From Bacteroidales bacterium (GTDB lineage Bacteria > Bacteroidota > Bacteroidia > Bacteroidales > UBA932), in assembly GCA_009774765.1 (NCBI GenBank), contig VSOK01000053.1:1-15222 (forward strand): a stretch of DNA of 15,222 nt. Direction: 5' to 3'. The first letter of the stretch is position 1. Each line of letters opens with the position of its first letter. Under the pieces are notes generated by a model. The model had not been told where the DNA came from, ran no database searches, and saw only the letters and a list, made by a program, of their open reading frames with translations. The translations under genes were made by a program, and so were the position numbers. This document shows, in pieces, positions 5,977 through 13,078 of this stretch.

Positions 5977-6660
5977 ATGGAAACACACTTCTGCCCAAGC
6001 TGCGGTATGCCGCTTTCTGATGACAACAAGGGAGCAAATGCCGACGGCATCCGAAATAACGAAATTCTATATGTACTTCTGCCGGATTATGCAGGTCATG
6101 AGATTGTATATCTTTCAGAAGCTGTTGCTTCGGATGAATCTGCATTGAAAGCGAATCCGAAGTATATCAATAAAGTTGTTGCTCCGACATTGGAGCCGGT
6201 CAAATCAATAGGCGGCTTCCGCACTCTGCCTGATTATTCTTTTGAGACGATGCCTGAGGATTATGCCGCTATTGTCTTGATTGGCGGTTTCGGGTGGGCT
6301 ACCCCTGTTGCAGAAAAAGTTGTGCCGATTGTCAGACAGGCAATTGAGAAAGGCAAGACTGTCGGAGCTATATGCAATGCCGCCTCGTTTATGGCAAAAT
6401 ATGGTTTTCTTAACAGTATCGGGCATACAGGCAACGGATTGGAACAGCTGAAACTTTGGGGTGGTGACAAATACACCAATCCGGAAGGTTATGTCTGCTC
6501 TCAGGCGGTCACTGACAAAAATATAGTAACCGCCAATGGCTCCGCGACGCTTGAATTTGCAAAAGAGCTGCTTTTATTGCTTGAAAATGACACTCCGGAG
6601 AGCATCGAAATGTATTATCAGTTCAACAAGCAGGGATTCTGCAGCTTGTTTTCCGATTGA
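5977..6660 (+). CDS. DJ-1/PfpI family protein with half a zinc ribbon fused to its N-terminus
   Basis: A 227-residue soluble protein. Residues about 29-200 are a DJ-1/PfpI (class I glutamine amidotransferase-like) domain: the first strand ILYVLLPDYAGHE, the IVLIGGFG turn near 99-105, and the nucleophile elbow AICNAASF with Cys133; H150 follows. Related proteins act as deglycases, chaperones, stress proteins or peptidases; which one applies here is not visible. Residues 5-29 (FCPSCGMPLSDDNKGANADG followed by IRNNE) match the first half of a zf_ribbon_2-type zinc ribbon, but the second cysteine pair is missing and the sequence passes straight into the DJ-1 strand. This looks like an in-frame fusion with an incomplete zinc site. 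A TAnnTTTG element lies upstream. Confidence 0.85.
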   Translation: METHFCPSCGMPLSDDNKGANADGIRNNEILYVLLPDYAGHEIVYLSEAVASDESALKANPKYINKVVAPTLEPVKSIGGFRTLPDYSFETMPEDYAAIVLIGGFGWATPVAEKVVPIVRQAIEKGKTVGAICNAASFMAKYGFLNSIGHTGNGLEQLKLWGGDKYTNPEGYVCSQAVTDKNIVTANGSATLEFAKELLLLLENDTPESIEMYYQFNKQGFCSLFSD

Positions 6661-6673
6661 GGAGAACATAAAG

Positions 6674-6692
6674 GATGTTGTTGAGCAGCATC
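6674..6692. terminator. Small hairpin between convergent genes
   Basis: GATGTTG (6674-6680) pairs with CAGCATC (6686-6692), with one G-U pair, around TTGAG. It fills the 32-base gap between the convergent DJ-1 and TlpA-like genes and could act in both directions. There is no clear T-run on either side, so this is weak. Confidence 0.35.
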
Positions 6693-8147
6693 TTAAAAGT
6701 CGACCTTAAGCAGTCTGTCGAGTGAGTTCCCGGTGCTGTTGAGCATTTCTGCAGGGGATTCGCAGCCGTTTTTGTATACTTTTCCGTTCTTTCCTATCAA
6801 TGTATAATGAGGGAACGATGTTATCGTATAGTTGTTGTACACGGAGCTCTCTCTGGCTCTTTCTGTCACGATCAGGTTCACACCCTGCAAACCGTACTCT
6901 TCAATGGCCTTCTTCCACTTCTTTTCGTCTTTTTCAAAGCATATATATATGTGAACGATATTCTGCATCCTGTATTTCTGGTGGAATTTGCTGTCAAAGT
7001 TCTTGAACTGGTTGATGCACGCTCCGCAATATGTGCCCCAGAAATCCAGATAGACTATCTGTCCTTTGAAATCGGACAATGATACATATTCTCCTTTCTC
7101 GTTGAGCAGTCTGAAATCAGGTGCCTCTGATGCTTTGTTGAATTTTTGTATATCATCATAAAGTGATGTCAACGCAGCTATGTATTTGGAGTTGCCGCAT
7201 ATTGATTTGAAATGCTCGTACACTGATTTCATCGCTTCTGCGTCACTTCCTGGAAAATCGGCGAGGCAACGTATGGTTATATACCAGTCTCTTATCGGTA
7301 CATTCCTGATCTGGGAAAGTGCGAAGAAATATTCTGACTCAATCGTGCTGATATCGGATTCCTCTTTGCTGTCCGATACGGAATATGCAAAAGGAGAAAC
7401 GAATCTGTCAAAAAACAGATACTCCAGATAATGTCTATATATGGATGATATGCGGAATGTGGAATAGTCTATTCCGTAGTAGTCGTAACGGAAGTCTGCG
7501 CAGTGTACTTCGGGCAGAAGATATGAGCCTCCTGCCAATACGGCCTGGCAGGTTTCAAAATATGCGTCAGCCTTGAATTTGTCTATCAGAGGAAAAGAAC
7601 CGTTGTCTTTTTCATAATCTGTTATGACCTGAATCCTTGCATCGTAATATTTGTTGGCGGCTTCAATTTTCATGGCTTTGCCCGCCATCGGATTGGTTGT
7701 TATACGCCTGATATCCGAAATGGGATTTTCAGCAGCAAATCCGGACAGCAGCACACACAGTTCCAGTTCCCTGTTCCTGGCTTCGGACTTTCCGTAAAGT
7801 TTCACTGACCCGGAAGGATTCTCATAGTCATATTCCATTACTATAATGTCTTCCGGGAAAGAGAAAAAAGTTAGAGTACCTTCATCGCAATATGCCAGAA
7901 ATATATCCTGAACATCTGTTATGGGTATTTCGGCTTTGAAAACCCCGTTTTTGACATAAATGGTTTCGTAGTGCTGCGATATATAATCCTGGATGACCAT
8001 CTCCATTGCAAAGCCGTCTTCAGGACAATTGAGGACTTTCCCTTCAAAACGGAAGCAGCCTTCGCCCATATAATTGTCAATGCCGGATGTCTGTGCCGTG
8101 CACAGGAAATACGGAAGCAGCAGAAATACAGTGAACAGTTTTTTCAT
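6693..8147 (-). CDS. TlpA-like thiol-disulfide oxidoreductase with signal peptide
   Basis: A 484-residue exported protein. The start is the ATG at 8147, because a typical signal peptide follows at once (MKKLFTVFLLLPYFLCTAQT); the frame is open eight codons further up, but that would spoil the signal. Residues about 25-110 resemble the DUF4369-type N-terminal domain found on Bacteroidota redoxins, the middle (110-330) is not recognised, and residues about 340-484 are a redoxin/thioredoxin fold (APDFRLLNEKGEYVSLSDF, then IVYLDFWGTYCGACINQF) with the catalytic pair in CGAC at about 374-377. It would act in the periplasm or outer envelope on disulfides. It follows the SDR gene by 60 bases on the same strand, and I see no promoter between, so the two may form an operon. 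Confidence 0.85.
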   Translation of the reverse strand: MKKLFTVFLLLPYFLCTAQTSGIDNYMGEGCFRFEGKVLNCPEDGFAMEMVIQDYISQHYETIYVKNGVFKAEIPITDVQDIFLAYCDEGTLTFFSFPEDIIVMEYDYENPSGSVKLYGKSEARNRELELCVLLSGFAAENPISDIRRITTNPMAGKAMKIEAANKYYDARIQVITDYEKDNGSFPLIDKFKADAYFETCQAVLAGGSYLLPEVHCADFRYDYYGIDYSTFRISSIYRHYLEYLFFDRFVSPFAYSVSDSKEESDISTIESEYFFALSQIRNVPIRDWYITIRCLADFPGSDAEAMKSVYEHFKSICGNSKYIAALTSLYDDIQKFNKASEAPDFRLLNEKGEYVSLSDFKGQIVYLDFWGTYCGACINQFKNFDSKFHQKYRMQNIVHIYICFEKDEKKWKKAIEEYGLQGVNLIVTERARESSVYNNYTITSFPHYTLIGKNGKVYKNGCESPAEMLNSTGNSLDRLLKVDF

Positions 8148-8207
8148 AGCTGATATGTTTAAATCTTTCAATATGTTTTCGGGGTTTTCATATATGGGGT
8201 GGAATCA

Positions 8208-8960
8208 TCAGATTATCACTCCGCCGTCTACGGACAGTACCGCTCCTGTTATGTATGACGCAAGGTCGCTTGACAGGAACACAAAAGCATTCGCGATGTC
8301 TTCTGGTTCTCCCATCCTTCCGATAGGTATCGTGCTGATGAGAGGCTTTATCATCTGTTCAGGAAGAGCGGCGACCATATCTGTCCTGATTATTCCTGGA
8401 GCCACGGCATTGACCCTGATCCTGTCTTTGGCCAGTTCTCTTGCAAGTGACTTGGTCAGTCCGTTTACTGCGTATTTGGATGCAGGATATCCGCATCCCG
8501 ACGCTTGTCCGTAAAGGCTTACGACGGAACTTGTATTTACAATTACTCCGCCTCCGTCTTCTTTCATCAGCTTTGCTGCCGCCTGGCTGCATACCATCAC
8601 AGCCTTTATGTTCAGGTTCAGTATATTGTCTATCTCCTGCTCTGTGTATTCAGAAAGGGGAGTGCTCTGTGATATTCCGGCATTGTTGGCGAGAATGTCG
8701 ATTCTGCCGAATTTTGCCTTTACTTCAGAAAATGCTTCTGCTACGGATTGCGGATTTGTCAGGTCCGGCCATATTGCCGTGACTTTTGCCTCCGGGAACT
8801 CCTGCCTTATGTTGTCAAGAGCTTTTTGGGCTGTAGCTTCTTTGGAGCCGCATAGCGCGACTGATGCTCCTGCTTCAAGATATTTACGGACAATGGCGTA
8901 ACCTATTCCGCGTGTACCGCCTGTTACAATGGCTGTTTTGCCTTTTAGAAGATCTTTCAT
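8208..8960 (-). CDS. Short-chain dehydrogenase/reductase (FabG-like SDR)
   Basis: A 250-residue classical SDR, the usual family length. The nucleotide-binding motif TGGTRGIG is at residues 13-20, NNAG at 92-95, the catalytic serine in NTSSVVS near 144-145, and the YPASK pair Y158/K162. PGIIRTDM and the C-terminal ITGAVLSVDGG complete the classical pattern. It reduces or oxidises a carbonyl/hydroxyl substrate with NAD(P)H in the cytoplasm; the substrate cannot be read from the sequence, and FabG-like or sugar-alcohol dehydrogenase activities are equally possible. The ATG at 8960 is chosen because MKDLLKGKTAIVTGG is the normal N-terminus; the frame is open 11 codons further up. It precedes the TlpA-like gene on the same strand. 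Confidence 0.92.
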   Translation of the reverse strand: MKDLLKGKTAIVTGGTRGIGYAIVRKYLEAGASVALCGSKEATAQKALDNIRQEFPEAKVTAIWPDLTNPQSVAEAFSEVKAKFGRIDILANNAGISQSTPLSEYTEQEIDNILNLNIKAVMVCSQAAAKLMKEDGGGVIVNTSSVVSLYGQASGCGYPASKYAVNGLTKSLARELAKDRIRVNAVAPGIIRTDMVAALPEQMIKPLISTIPIGRMGEPEDIANAFVFLSSDLASYITGAVLSVDGGVII

Positions 8961-9012
8961 AATAGCTGTTTTTTTATTGACGCCTTTCTGCATTCAACAC
9001 TGATGCCAATTG

Positions 9013-9255
9013 TTACATAATTCCGGCAAGTCCGGGCCAGTCTGCAATGTTCTTTGTCTTTTTGACGGTTTCCGGGATTGTCGGGAAGAAATTGAACTCT
9101 CCTCCTGTCATCTGCTCTATTTCCGAGACGCTGAAAGTCTGTCCTTCCAGTGACGGTGTCTCTGATTCCGGTATGCTTAAATAAGGGTTGAGGTTCTGCG
9201 GAAACCAGAATCCTATAGCCATAAGCTGAGAGCAGAAGCAAAGTTTGGGAATAAT
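9013..9255 (-). pseudogene. C-terminal remnant of a DNA/RNA non-specific endonuclease
   Basis: The frame reads IIPKLCFCSQLMAIGFWFPQ and, further on, FSVSEIEQMTGGEFNFFPTI before the stop at 9013-9015. The pattern MAIGFWFP, then a loop, then VxEIExxTGxxFFPxIP is the C-terminal end of NUC1/endonuclease G-like DNA/RNA non-specific endonucleases. The catalytic DRGH part is missing; an in-frame stop lies at 9256-9258, and beyond it the DNA is the promoter and start of the divergent acyltransferase gene. The remnant has about 80 codons compared with the 250-300 of the family. A new small protein starting at the ATG at 9222 is possible but unlikely. Confidence 0.6.
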
Positions 9256-9274
9256 TTAAAAAGAAGTACCTTTG
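9244..9274 (+). promoter_or_regulatory. Consensus Bacteroides-type promoter of the acyltransferase gene
   Basis: TTTG at 9244-9247, exactly 19 bases, then TACCTTTG at 9267-9274: a perfect match to TTTG-N19-TAnnTTTG. Transcription should start near 9281, giving a leader of about 20 bases before the ATG at 9300. Confidence 0.85.
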
Positions 9275-9299
9275 CGTCCCGAACCTGATCAGAAACTCT

Positions 9300-10430
9300 A
9301 TGAAACAGAATGCTTTTGTATTTGGTGATACCAAACCGCACTATGAACTGCTTGACGGACTTAGGGGAGTGGCGGCTCTTCTTGTGATATGGTATCACGT
9401 ATTTGAGGGATTTGCTGCAAGCCCGATGGACCAGAAATTCAATCACGGATATCTTGCGGTGGATTTTTTCTTTATTCTGTCAGGTTTTGTTGTCGGCTAC
9501 GCATACGATGACAGATGGGGCAGGTCATTGACTGCAAAAGGATTCATCAAAAGGCGACTGATAAGGCTGCACCCGATGGTTATTGCCGGTGCTGTTCTCG
9601 GGACGGCTTCATTCTTTATACAGGGCTGTCAGCAGTGGAGCGGAGCATCCGTGTCTCCTTTATGGGCTGTTCTGGCGATGCTTATGACTGTCTTTATGAT
9701 TCCGGCTATACCTGGCACAGGCCCCGAGGTCCGCGGAAACGGGGAGATGTTTCCGCTTAACGGGCCGCAGTGGTCTCTGTTCTTTGAATACATAGGCAAT
9801 ATATTGTACGCCCTTGTCATAAGAAAGATGTCGACAAAGGCTCTGAAGGTGCTGGTCGCAGTATCAGGGATATGCCTTGCGGCATTCTCCATATTCAACT
9901 TTTCCGGCTACTGGAATCTCGGTGTCGGCTGGAGCCTCTCAGGGTATAATTTCCCAGGAGGATTTCTCCGGATGTCGTTCGCGTTTTCTATGGGACTTCT
10001 GATGTCCAGGAATTTCAGACCGGTCAAGATCAGAGGGGCATTCTGGATCTGCAGCGTGGCTGTTGCCGTACTTCTTGCCATACCTTATGTCGGAGGGACG
10101 GAAAATTCCTGGATGAACGGAATTTATGACGCGTTATGTACAGTTGTCCTGTTTCCGGCTATAGTGTATCTTGGCGCGTCCGGGACTGCCGGAGGCAATA
10201 CCACATCCGGAATATGCAGATTTTTGGGTGACATTTCATACCCTGTCTATATAATACATTATCCTTCAATGTATCTGTTCTATTCGTGGGTCTGGAAGAA
10301 CGGGCTGGCTTTCCAGCAGGTATGGCCTGTAGCATCCGGTCTGTTTGTCGGAAATATAGTACTGGCATATCTGTTCCTGAAATTTTATGATGAGCCTGTC
10401 AGAAAAATGCTTGGCAGACGTTTTTTGTAG
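9300..10430 (+). CDS. Acyltransferase-3 family integral membrane protein (OafA-like)
   Basis: A 376-residue multi-spanning inner-membrane protein of normal family length. It opens with the family signature HYELLDGLRGVAALLVIWYH, in which R22 and H33 form the conserved R-x10-H pair, followed by YLAVDFFFILSGFVVGYAY and FIKRRLIRLHPM. About ten hydrophobic segments follow. The C-terminus has GDISYPVYIIHYPSMYLFY, also typical. Members move O-acyl groups, often acetyl, across or at the membrane onto sugars of LPS, capsule, peptidoglycan or small molecules; the acceptor cannot be read here. It stands alone with a perfect promoter and converges on the AlbA_2-type gene, so it is probably monocistronic. 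Confidence 0.9.
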   Translation: MKQNAFVFGDTKPHYELLDGLRGVAALLVIWYHVFEGFAASPMDQKFNHGYLAVDFFFILSGFVVGYAYDDRWGRSLTAKGFIKRRLIRLHPMVIAGAVLGTASFFIQGCQQWSGASVSPLWAVLAMLMTVFMIPAIPGTGPEVRGNGEMFPLNGPQWSLFFEYIGNILYALVIRKMSTKALKVLVAVSGICLAAFSIFNFSGYWNLGVGWSLSGYNFPGGFLRMSFAFSMGLLMSRNFRPVKIRGAFWICSVAVAVLLAIPYVGGTENSWMNGIYDALCTVVLFPAIVYLGASGTAGGNTTSGICRFLGDISYPVYIIHYPSMYLFYSWVWKNGLAFQQVWPVASGLFVGNIVLAYLFLKFYDEPVRKMLGRRFL

Positions 10431-10452
10431 AGATCAGGAATTACTGCAGCGT

Positions 10453-10476
10453 CCGGAATGCCTTTCGGTAATCCGG
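10453..10476. terminator. Hairpin between the convergent acyltransferase and AlbA_2-type genes
   Basis: CCGGAATGCC (10453-10462) pairs with GGTAATCCGG (10467-10476), with one mismatch and one G-U pair, around TTTC. There is no T-run directly after it on either strand, so termination is only inferred from its place between converging genes. Confidence 0.4.
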
Positions 10477-10507
10477 AGAACAGGTGTAAAGTCTGATTTG
10501 AAAAAAC

Positions 10508-11818
10508 TTACAGTATTTCCCAGTGGCCGGTTTTGTTGGAGCCGATTCGCCTGATATAGCCTTCATTTTGAAGCCAAAGCATATTCCTGGTTATATGCCT
10601 TTTGGAGATGCCCAAAATTGTTCCGAGTTCGGCTTGTGATACTTTGGGGTTTCCGCTGATTATTTCTATGATTCTTTTCTGGTTATCGGTGACCTTATCG
10701 GTGACCTTATCGGTGACCTTATCGGTGACCTTATTTTTGGAAAAAGCCATAGGAAGAGTTATTCTTATAAAGTTGTCGGAGAACAGGAAACATTCTTTGC
10801 CGTATGCACCTATTATCCTCGGTATTCCTGACCCCAATGATTCGACCAGTTCGATGTCTCCATAGATTCTCATAAGCTCCTTGTTGCGCGGGATTGAGAT
10901 TCCGTTGAAGAAATCCTCTTTGGTCAATGTATCGGGCAAAGACCCCGCTGATGTGATTTCAAGCCTGTCTGGGAATATTTCAAATTTAGGTGCGACTTCG
11001 TAAGTGTAGTCATTGTGTACCATCGCATTGATTATGGCCTCGCGCAATGCTAAAGGATTCCAAAGGGGGACATCGATTCGTTCTGCAGGAGTTATTGTGG
11101 AAGCGGTTTTGTTTTCAACCTCAAATTTGGCAAGGACGCTTTTTGTGGCCTTGATCAGGGAACAATATCCATATTCGTTTTTCTCAGCCAGTTCGCATCT
11201 GTCCATACTTGAATATTTTGCGACTTTGACTGAATTCCGGTTTTCGTCGGCAAGCAGATATGCTACGTAGTTGTACCTGTCAGTCTCCGTCAGGAGCTCC
11301 AGCGTCTTCTTGAAATTGCGGCCCAATGATTTCCCGCGTTCCTGATAATATATGTGCAGCTGTTCGAATGTAAGTTCCTGTCTCGGTGATACTATCTTGC
11401 CGAGAGAATTCCTGACTCTTGATGAGAACAGCCTTTCGATCTGATGGGGAGGCATCGGTTCGGATGATGTGCCGACTCTGATAAAGCATCCTTTCGGAGT
11501 CATCCCGTATTTGGATTTGTAGTATGGTTTCTCGGATCCGCTGGCTATTGTCAGCTTGATTATCGGGCACCCGTCCTTTTCTTCCCGGGATATATCAAAA
11601 AGTCCCATTGCTGAAGGGGATATGTTGTTTTTTATGCGGTCTTTAAGTTTCAACATACATCCGTCAGTATCGTGCACACCGATGGCGTTGCCTTCCCGGT
11701 CGATACCGATGTAGATATATCCTCCTTCCCGGTAGTTCAGAAATGCTATGATTTCCTTTTCTATGTCCATTTCCGGTGTAAGTTCGAGTTTGTACTCGAT
11801 GCGGTTCGTTTCTTTCAT
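10508..11818 (-). CDS. AlbA_2 (Schlafen-type) / HATPase-type transcriptional regulator with C-terminal helix-turn-helix
   Basis: A 436-residue cytoplasmic protein. Residues about 5-130 are an AlbA_2 domain (NRIEYKLELTPEMDIEKEI, then FLNYREGGYIYIGIDREGNA); residues about 250-355 carry the C-terminal ATP-binding-like module of this family (LREAIINAMVHNDYTYEVAP, FPDRLEITSAGSLPDTL, ESLGSGIPRI). Residues 363-378 are four copies of KVTD, and 379-436 form a winged helix (VSQAELGTILGISKRHITRN). Such proteins are annotated as ATP-binding proteins or transcriptional regulators and are frequent near mobile or defence genes; the exact role is unknown. The ATG at 11818 is chosen because the AlbA_2 domain begins at once. 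A promoter and a perfect dyad upstream suggest self-regulation. Confidence 0.85.
   Translation of the reverse strand: MKETNRIEYKLELTPEMDIEKEIIAFLNYREGGYIYIGIDREGNAIGVHDTDGCMLKLKDRIKNNISPSAMGLFDISREEKDGCPIIKLTIASGSEKPYYKSKYGMTPKGCFIRVGTSSEPMPPHQIERLFSSRVRNSLGKIVSPRQELTFEQLHIYYQERGKSLGRNFKKTLELLTETDRYNYVAYLLADENRNSVKVAKYSSMDRCELAEKNEYGYCSLIKATKSVLAKFEVENKTASTITPAERIDVPLWNPLALREAIINAMVHNDYTYEVAPKFEIFPDRLEITSAGSLPDTLTKEDFFNGISIPRNKELMRIYGDIELVESLGSGIPRIIGAYGKECFLFSDNFIRITLPMAFSKNKVTDKVTDKVTDKVTDNQKRIIEIISGNPKVSQAELGTILGISKRHITRNMLWLQNEGYIRRIGSNKTGHWEIL
10685..10732 (-). repeat. Four perfect 12-bp tandem repeats (KVTD linker)
   Basis: ATCGGTGACCTT occurs four times head to tail on the + strand without a single mismatch, coding KVTD four times on the - strand. 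Copy change keeps the frame. Exact identity implies recent expansion or ongoing slippage. Confidence 0.9.
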
Positions 11819-11852
11819 AGCTTTTATGTGTATTTGTGGCTTTGTATTTTCG

Positions 11853-11884
11853 CAAAACTATATGACAGTATTGTATGCTTCAAT
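11853..11884 (-). promoter_or_regulatory. Promoter of the AlbA_2-type regulator
   Basis: On the - strand TAGTTTTG (11860 down to 11853) is an exact TAnnTTTG, with ATTG (11884-11881) 20 bases upstream as a near-consensus -33. Transcription would start near 11846, about 28 bases before the ATG at 11818. Confidence 0.65.
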
Positions 11885-11894
11885 ATGCATACAA
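11871..11894. promoter_or_regulatory. Perfect 8-bp dyad overlapping the regulator's promoter (operator candidate)
   Basis: TTGTATGC (11871-11878), 8-base spacer, GCATACAA (11887-11894). The -33 element of the regulator's promoter lies in the spacer, so a dimeric protein bound here would block transcription. The downstream gene itself ends in a winged helix, so autoregulation is the simplest guess. Confidence 0.5.
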
Positions 11895-11951
11895 AGAAAT
11901 TCCTGTTTCCTGATAAAAGTTTTTTTGTTTTTTGCGATTGGGACGGACTGT

Positions 11952-12001
11952 GATTTTGCGATGCAGGCAAAATCGTTGTTCTTGGATATGATGAAGAACA
12001 A
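11952..12001. repeat. Two adjacent perfect inverted repeats
   Basis: GATTTTGC 11952-11959 with GCAAAATC 11967-11974 (7-base loop), and TTGTTCTT 11976-11983 with AAGAACAA 11994-12001 (10-base loop), separated by a single base. Both have 8-bp perfect arms. No gene is recognised in 11895-12064. They may be transcript hairpins or protein-binding dyads. Confidence 0.55.
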
Positions 12002-12133
12002 TATATATCCTGTCGGAACCGGTGAGCAGTAAAAGCCCAGCGTCAAATATTTTTCTTTGTGGGTATGAAACATGGATGGCTAAAAAGTAAAGACACCTTT
12101 CTGAGAGTTGTCCCCTCCCGTCGTACTCCGTGC

Positions 12134-12336
12134 GTGGCCATCAGACTGGAAAATGGCTGATGGGAACACCGCCCAAAAGACAACTACCTTATAATCAGTC
12201 ACAAAACAAAGAACAGCGTGGCCATCGGACGGGAAAAAGGCTGATGGGAACACTACCCAAAAGACAACTATCTGATAATCAGCCGTAAAGCAAAAGACAT
12301 CGTGGCCATCGGACAGTAAAAGGGTTGATGGCCACG
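12134..12336. repeat. 84-bp tandem repeat, two full copies and a partial third
   Basis: GTGGCCATC begins copies at 12134, 12218 and 12302, an exact period of 84 bases. The first two copies agree at roughly five of six positions by eye, sharing blocks such as GGCTGATGGGAACAC and CCCAAAAGACAACTA. The third copy is cut short after about 35 bases and ends in GATGGCCACG, which pairs perfectly with its own start CGTGGCCATC. Short frames through it (for example 12065-12160, ending VAIRLENG) exist, but there is no convincing gene. Confidence 0.8.
12301..12336. terminator. Perfect 10-bp hairpin closing the repeat array
   Basis: CGTGGCCATC (12301-12310) and GATGGCCACG (12327-12336) are perfect complements around a 16-base loop. 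No T-run follows, so it may be a barrier or processing structure and not a true terminator. Confidence 0.35.
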
Positions 12337-12418
12337 CTTCGGCAAAAATACAGTTAATATAGACACATACTTTTAATGGTGATCCGTATGAATGCAGAAT
12401 GACCGTATTCCATATACG

Positions 12419-12524
12419 AAAAAAGGGTAAGCTGAATACATCGCACCGCTACAACCTCCTACCCTTGCTGCCTTCCGGCCCTGGGGGAATTTAGAGGGAG
12501 CTGGTCGTGTATGACTTACCCGGG
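12419..12524 (-). ncRNA. ffs: Signal recognition particle RNA, small bacterial (4.5S) type
   Basis: On the - strand the sequence contains the invariant SRP domain IV core CAGGGCCGGAAGGCAGCAAG (a GGAA tetraloop with its symmetric and asymmetric loops), the binding site for the Ffh protein. The closing helix is GGGTAAG (12521 down to 12515) with CTTACCC (12431 down to 12425), and a run of six T follows, which serves as the terminator. The length of about 100 nt is typical of the small form without an Alu domain. With Ffh and FtsY it targets nascent membrane and exported proteins. It has its own promoter and lies downstream of cdd on the same strand. The exact 5' end is inferred from the promoter. 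Confidence 0.95.
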
Positions 12525-12526
12525 CA

Positions 12527-12555
12527 CAAAAGTAGATAAAATTTTCGTAAACAAA
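12527..12555 (-). promoter_or_regulatory. Promoter of the SRP RNA gene
   Basis: On the - strand TACTTTTG (12534 down to 12527) is an exact TAnnTTTG and TTTG (12555-12552) lies 17 bases upstream. Its -7 element ends only a few bases before the predicted 5' end of the RNA. Confidence 0.8.
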
Positions 12556-12565
12556 AAATTTTATC
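12535..12565. terminator. Perfect 11-bp AT-rich dyad between cdd and ffs
   Basis: GATAAAATTTT (12535-12545) and AAAATTTTATC (12555-12565) are perfect complements around a 9-base loop. It begins 22 bases after the cdd stop and covers the -33 element of the ffs promoter. It may end cdd transcription, or bind a regulator of ffs. It is AT-rich, so a rather weak terminator on paper. Confidence 0.45.
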
Positions 12566-12586
12566 ACTTATTGCTTCAAGAATTGT

Positions 12587-13060
12587 CTACAGGCTGTCGA
12601 AGATAAACGGCAGTATATCGTCAACCTTTGAAAATTTCCAGATTTTCTTTGCTCCTACAAGCAGTATCGACATCGGCCGGCCGCTTTTTGTCTGGTATTC
12701 CGCCATAACCTGACGGCAGGCTCCGCAAGGGGTGGCAGGGGAATCCAGCAGGACACCGTTCTGTCCGGCAGCTATTGCTATCGACAGCATTGCATTCTCC
12801 GGATGACTGGCACTTGCATAGAACATAGCTGTCCTCTCGGCGCAAAGTCCTGAAGGGTATGCTGCATTTTCCTGGTTTGATCCGGAAACTATTTCACCAT
12901 TGTCAAGTCTTATGGCAGCGCCTACATTGAATCTGGAATAAGGGGCGTATGAACGGGATGTGGCCTTGATGGCAGCCTCTGCAAGCTCCCTGTCCTGTGA
13001 GGACAGCTGCTGTATGGAATCATATTCTGTATAAGCAATTTTTATTTCCTTATCGTTCAT
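12587..13060 (-). CDS. cdd: Cytidine deaminase (small, tetrameric type)
   Basis: A 157-residue cytoplasmic enzyme that converts cytidine and deoxycytidine to uridine and deoxyuridine in pyrimidine salvage. The zinc site is C73-A-E75 (in GLCAERTAMF) with C112 and C115 (PCGACRQ); the cysteine in place of histidine marks the small tetrameric class. The substrate-binding SYAPYSRFNVGAAI and the FxxGSNQENAAYP segments are intact. The start is the ATG at 13060, since MNDKEIKI precedes the domain at a normal distance; the frame is open 37 codons further, but those codons overlap the divergent promoter region and the start of mnmA. It diverges from mnmA with 59 bases between the starts. Confidence 0.95.
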   Translation of the reverse strand: MNDKEIKIAYTEYDSIQQLSSQDRELAEAAIKATSRSYAPYSRFNVGAAIRLDNGEIVSGSNQENAAYPSGLCAERTAMFYASASHPENAMLSIAIAAGQNGVLLDSPATPCGACRQVMAEYQTKSGRPMSILLVGAKKIWKFSKVDDILPFIFDSL

Positions 13061-13078
13061 AGTACAATCAATTATGGT

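Noticed and set aside
9222..9334. Start of the nuclease remnant extended as an intact gene over 9256-9334
   Set aside because: An in-frame stop lies at 9256-9258, and the region beyond is the promoter and start of the acyltransferase on the other strand.
12065..12160. Small frame MKHGWLKSKDTFLR ending in VAIRLENG, leader-peptide-like
   Set aside because: It has no downstream gene on that strand and its end recurs in the 84-bp repeat copies, so it is more likely chance coding in a repeat.
12134..12336. Tandem repeat as a possible CRISPR array
   Set aside because: The 84-bp period has no alternation of constant repeat and unique spacer, and the whole unit is repeated.
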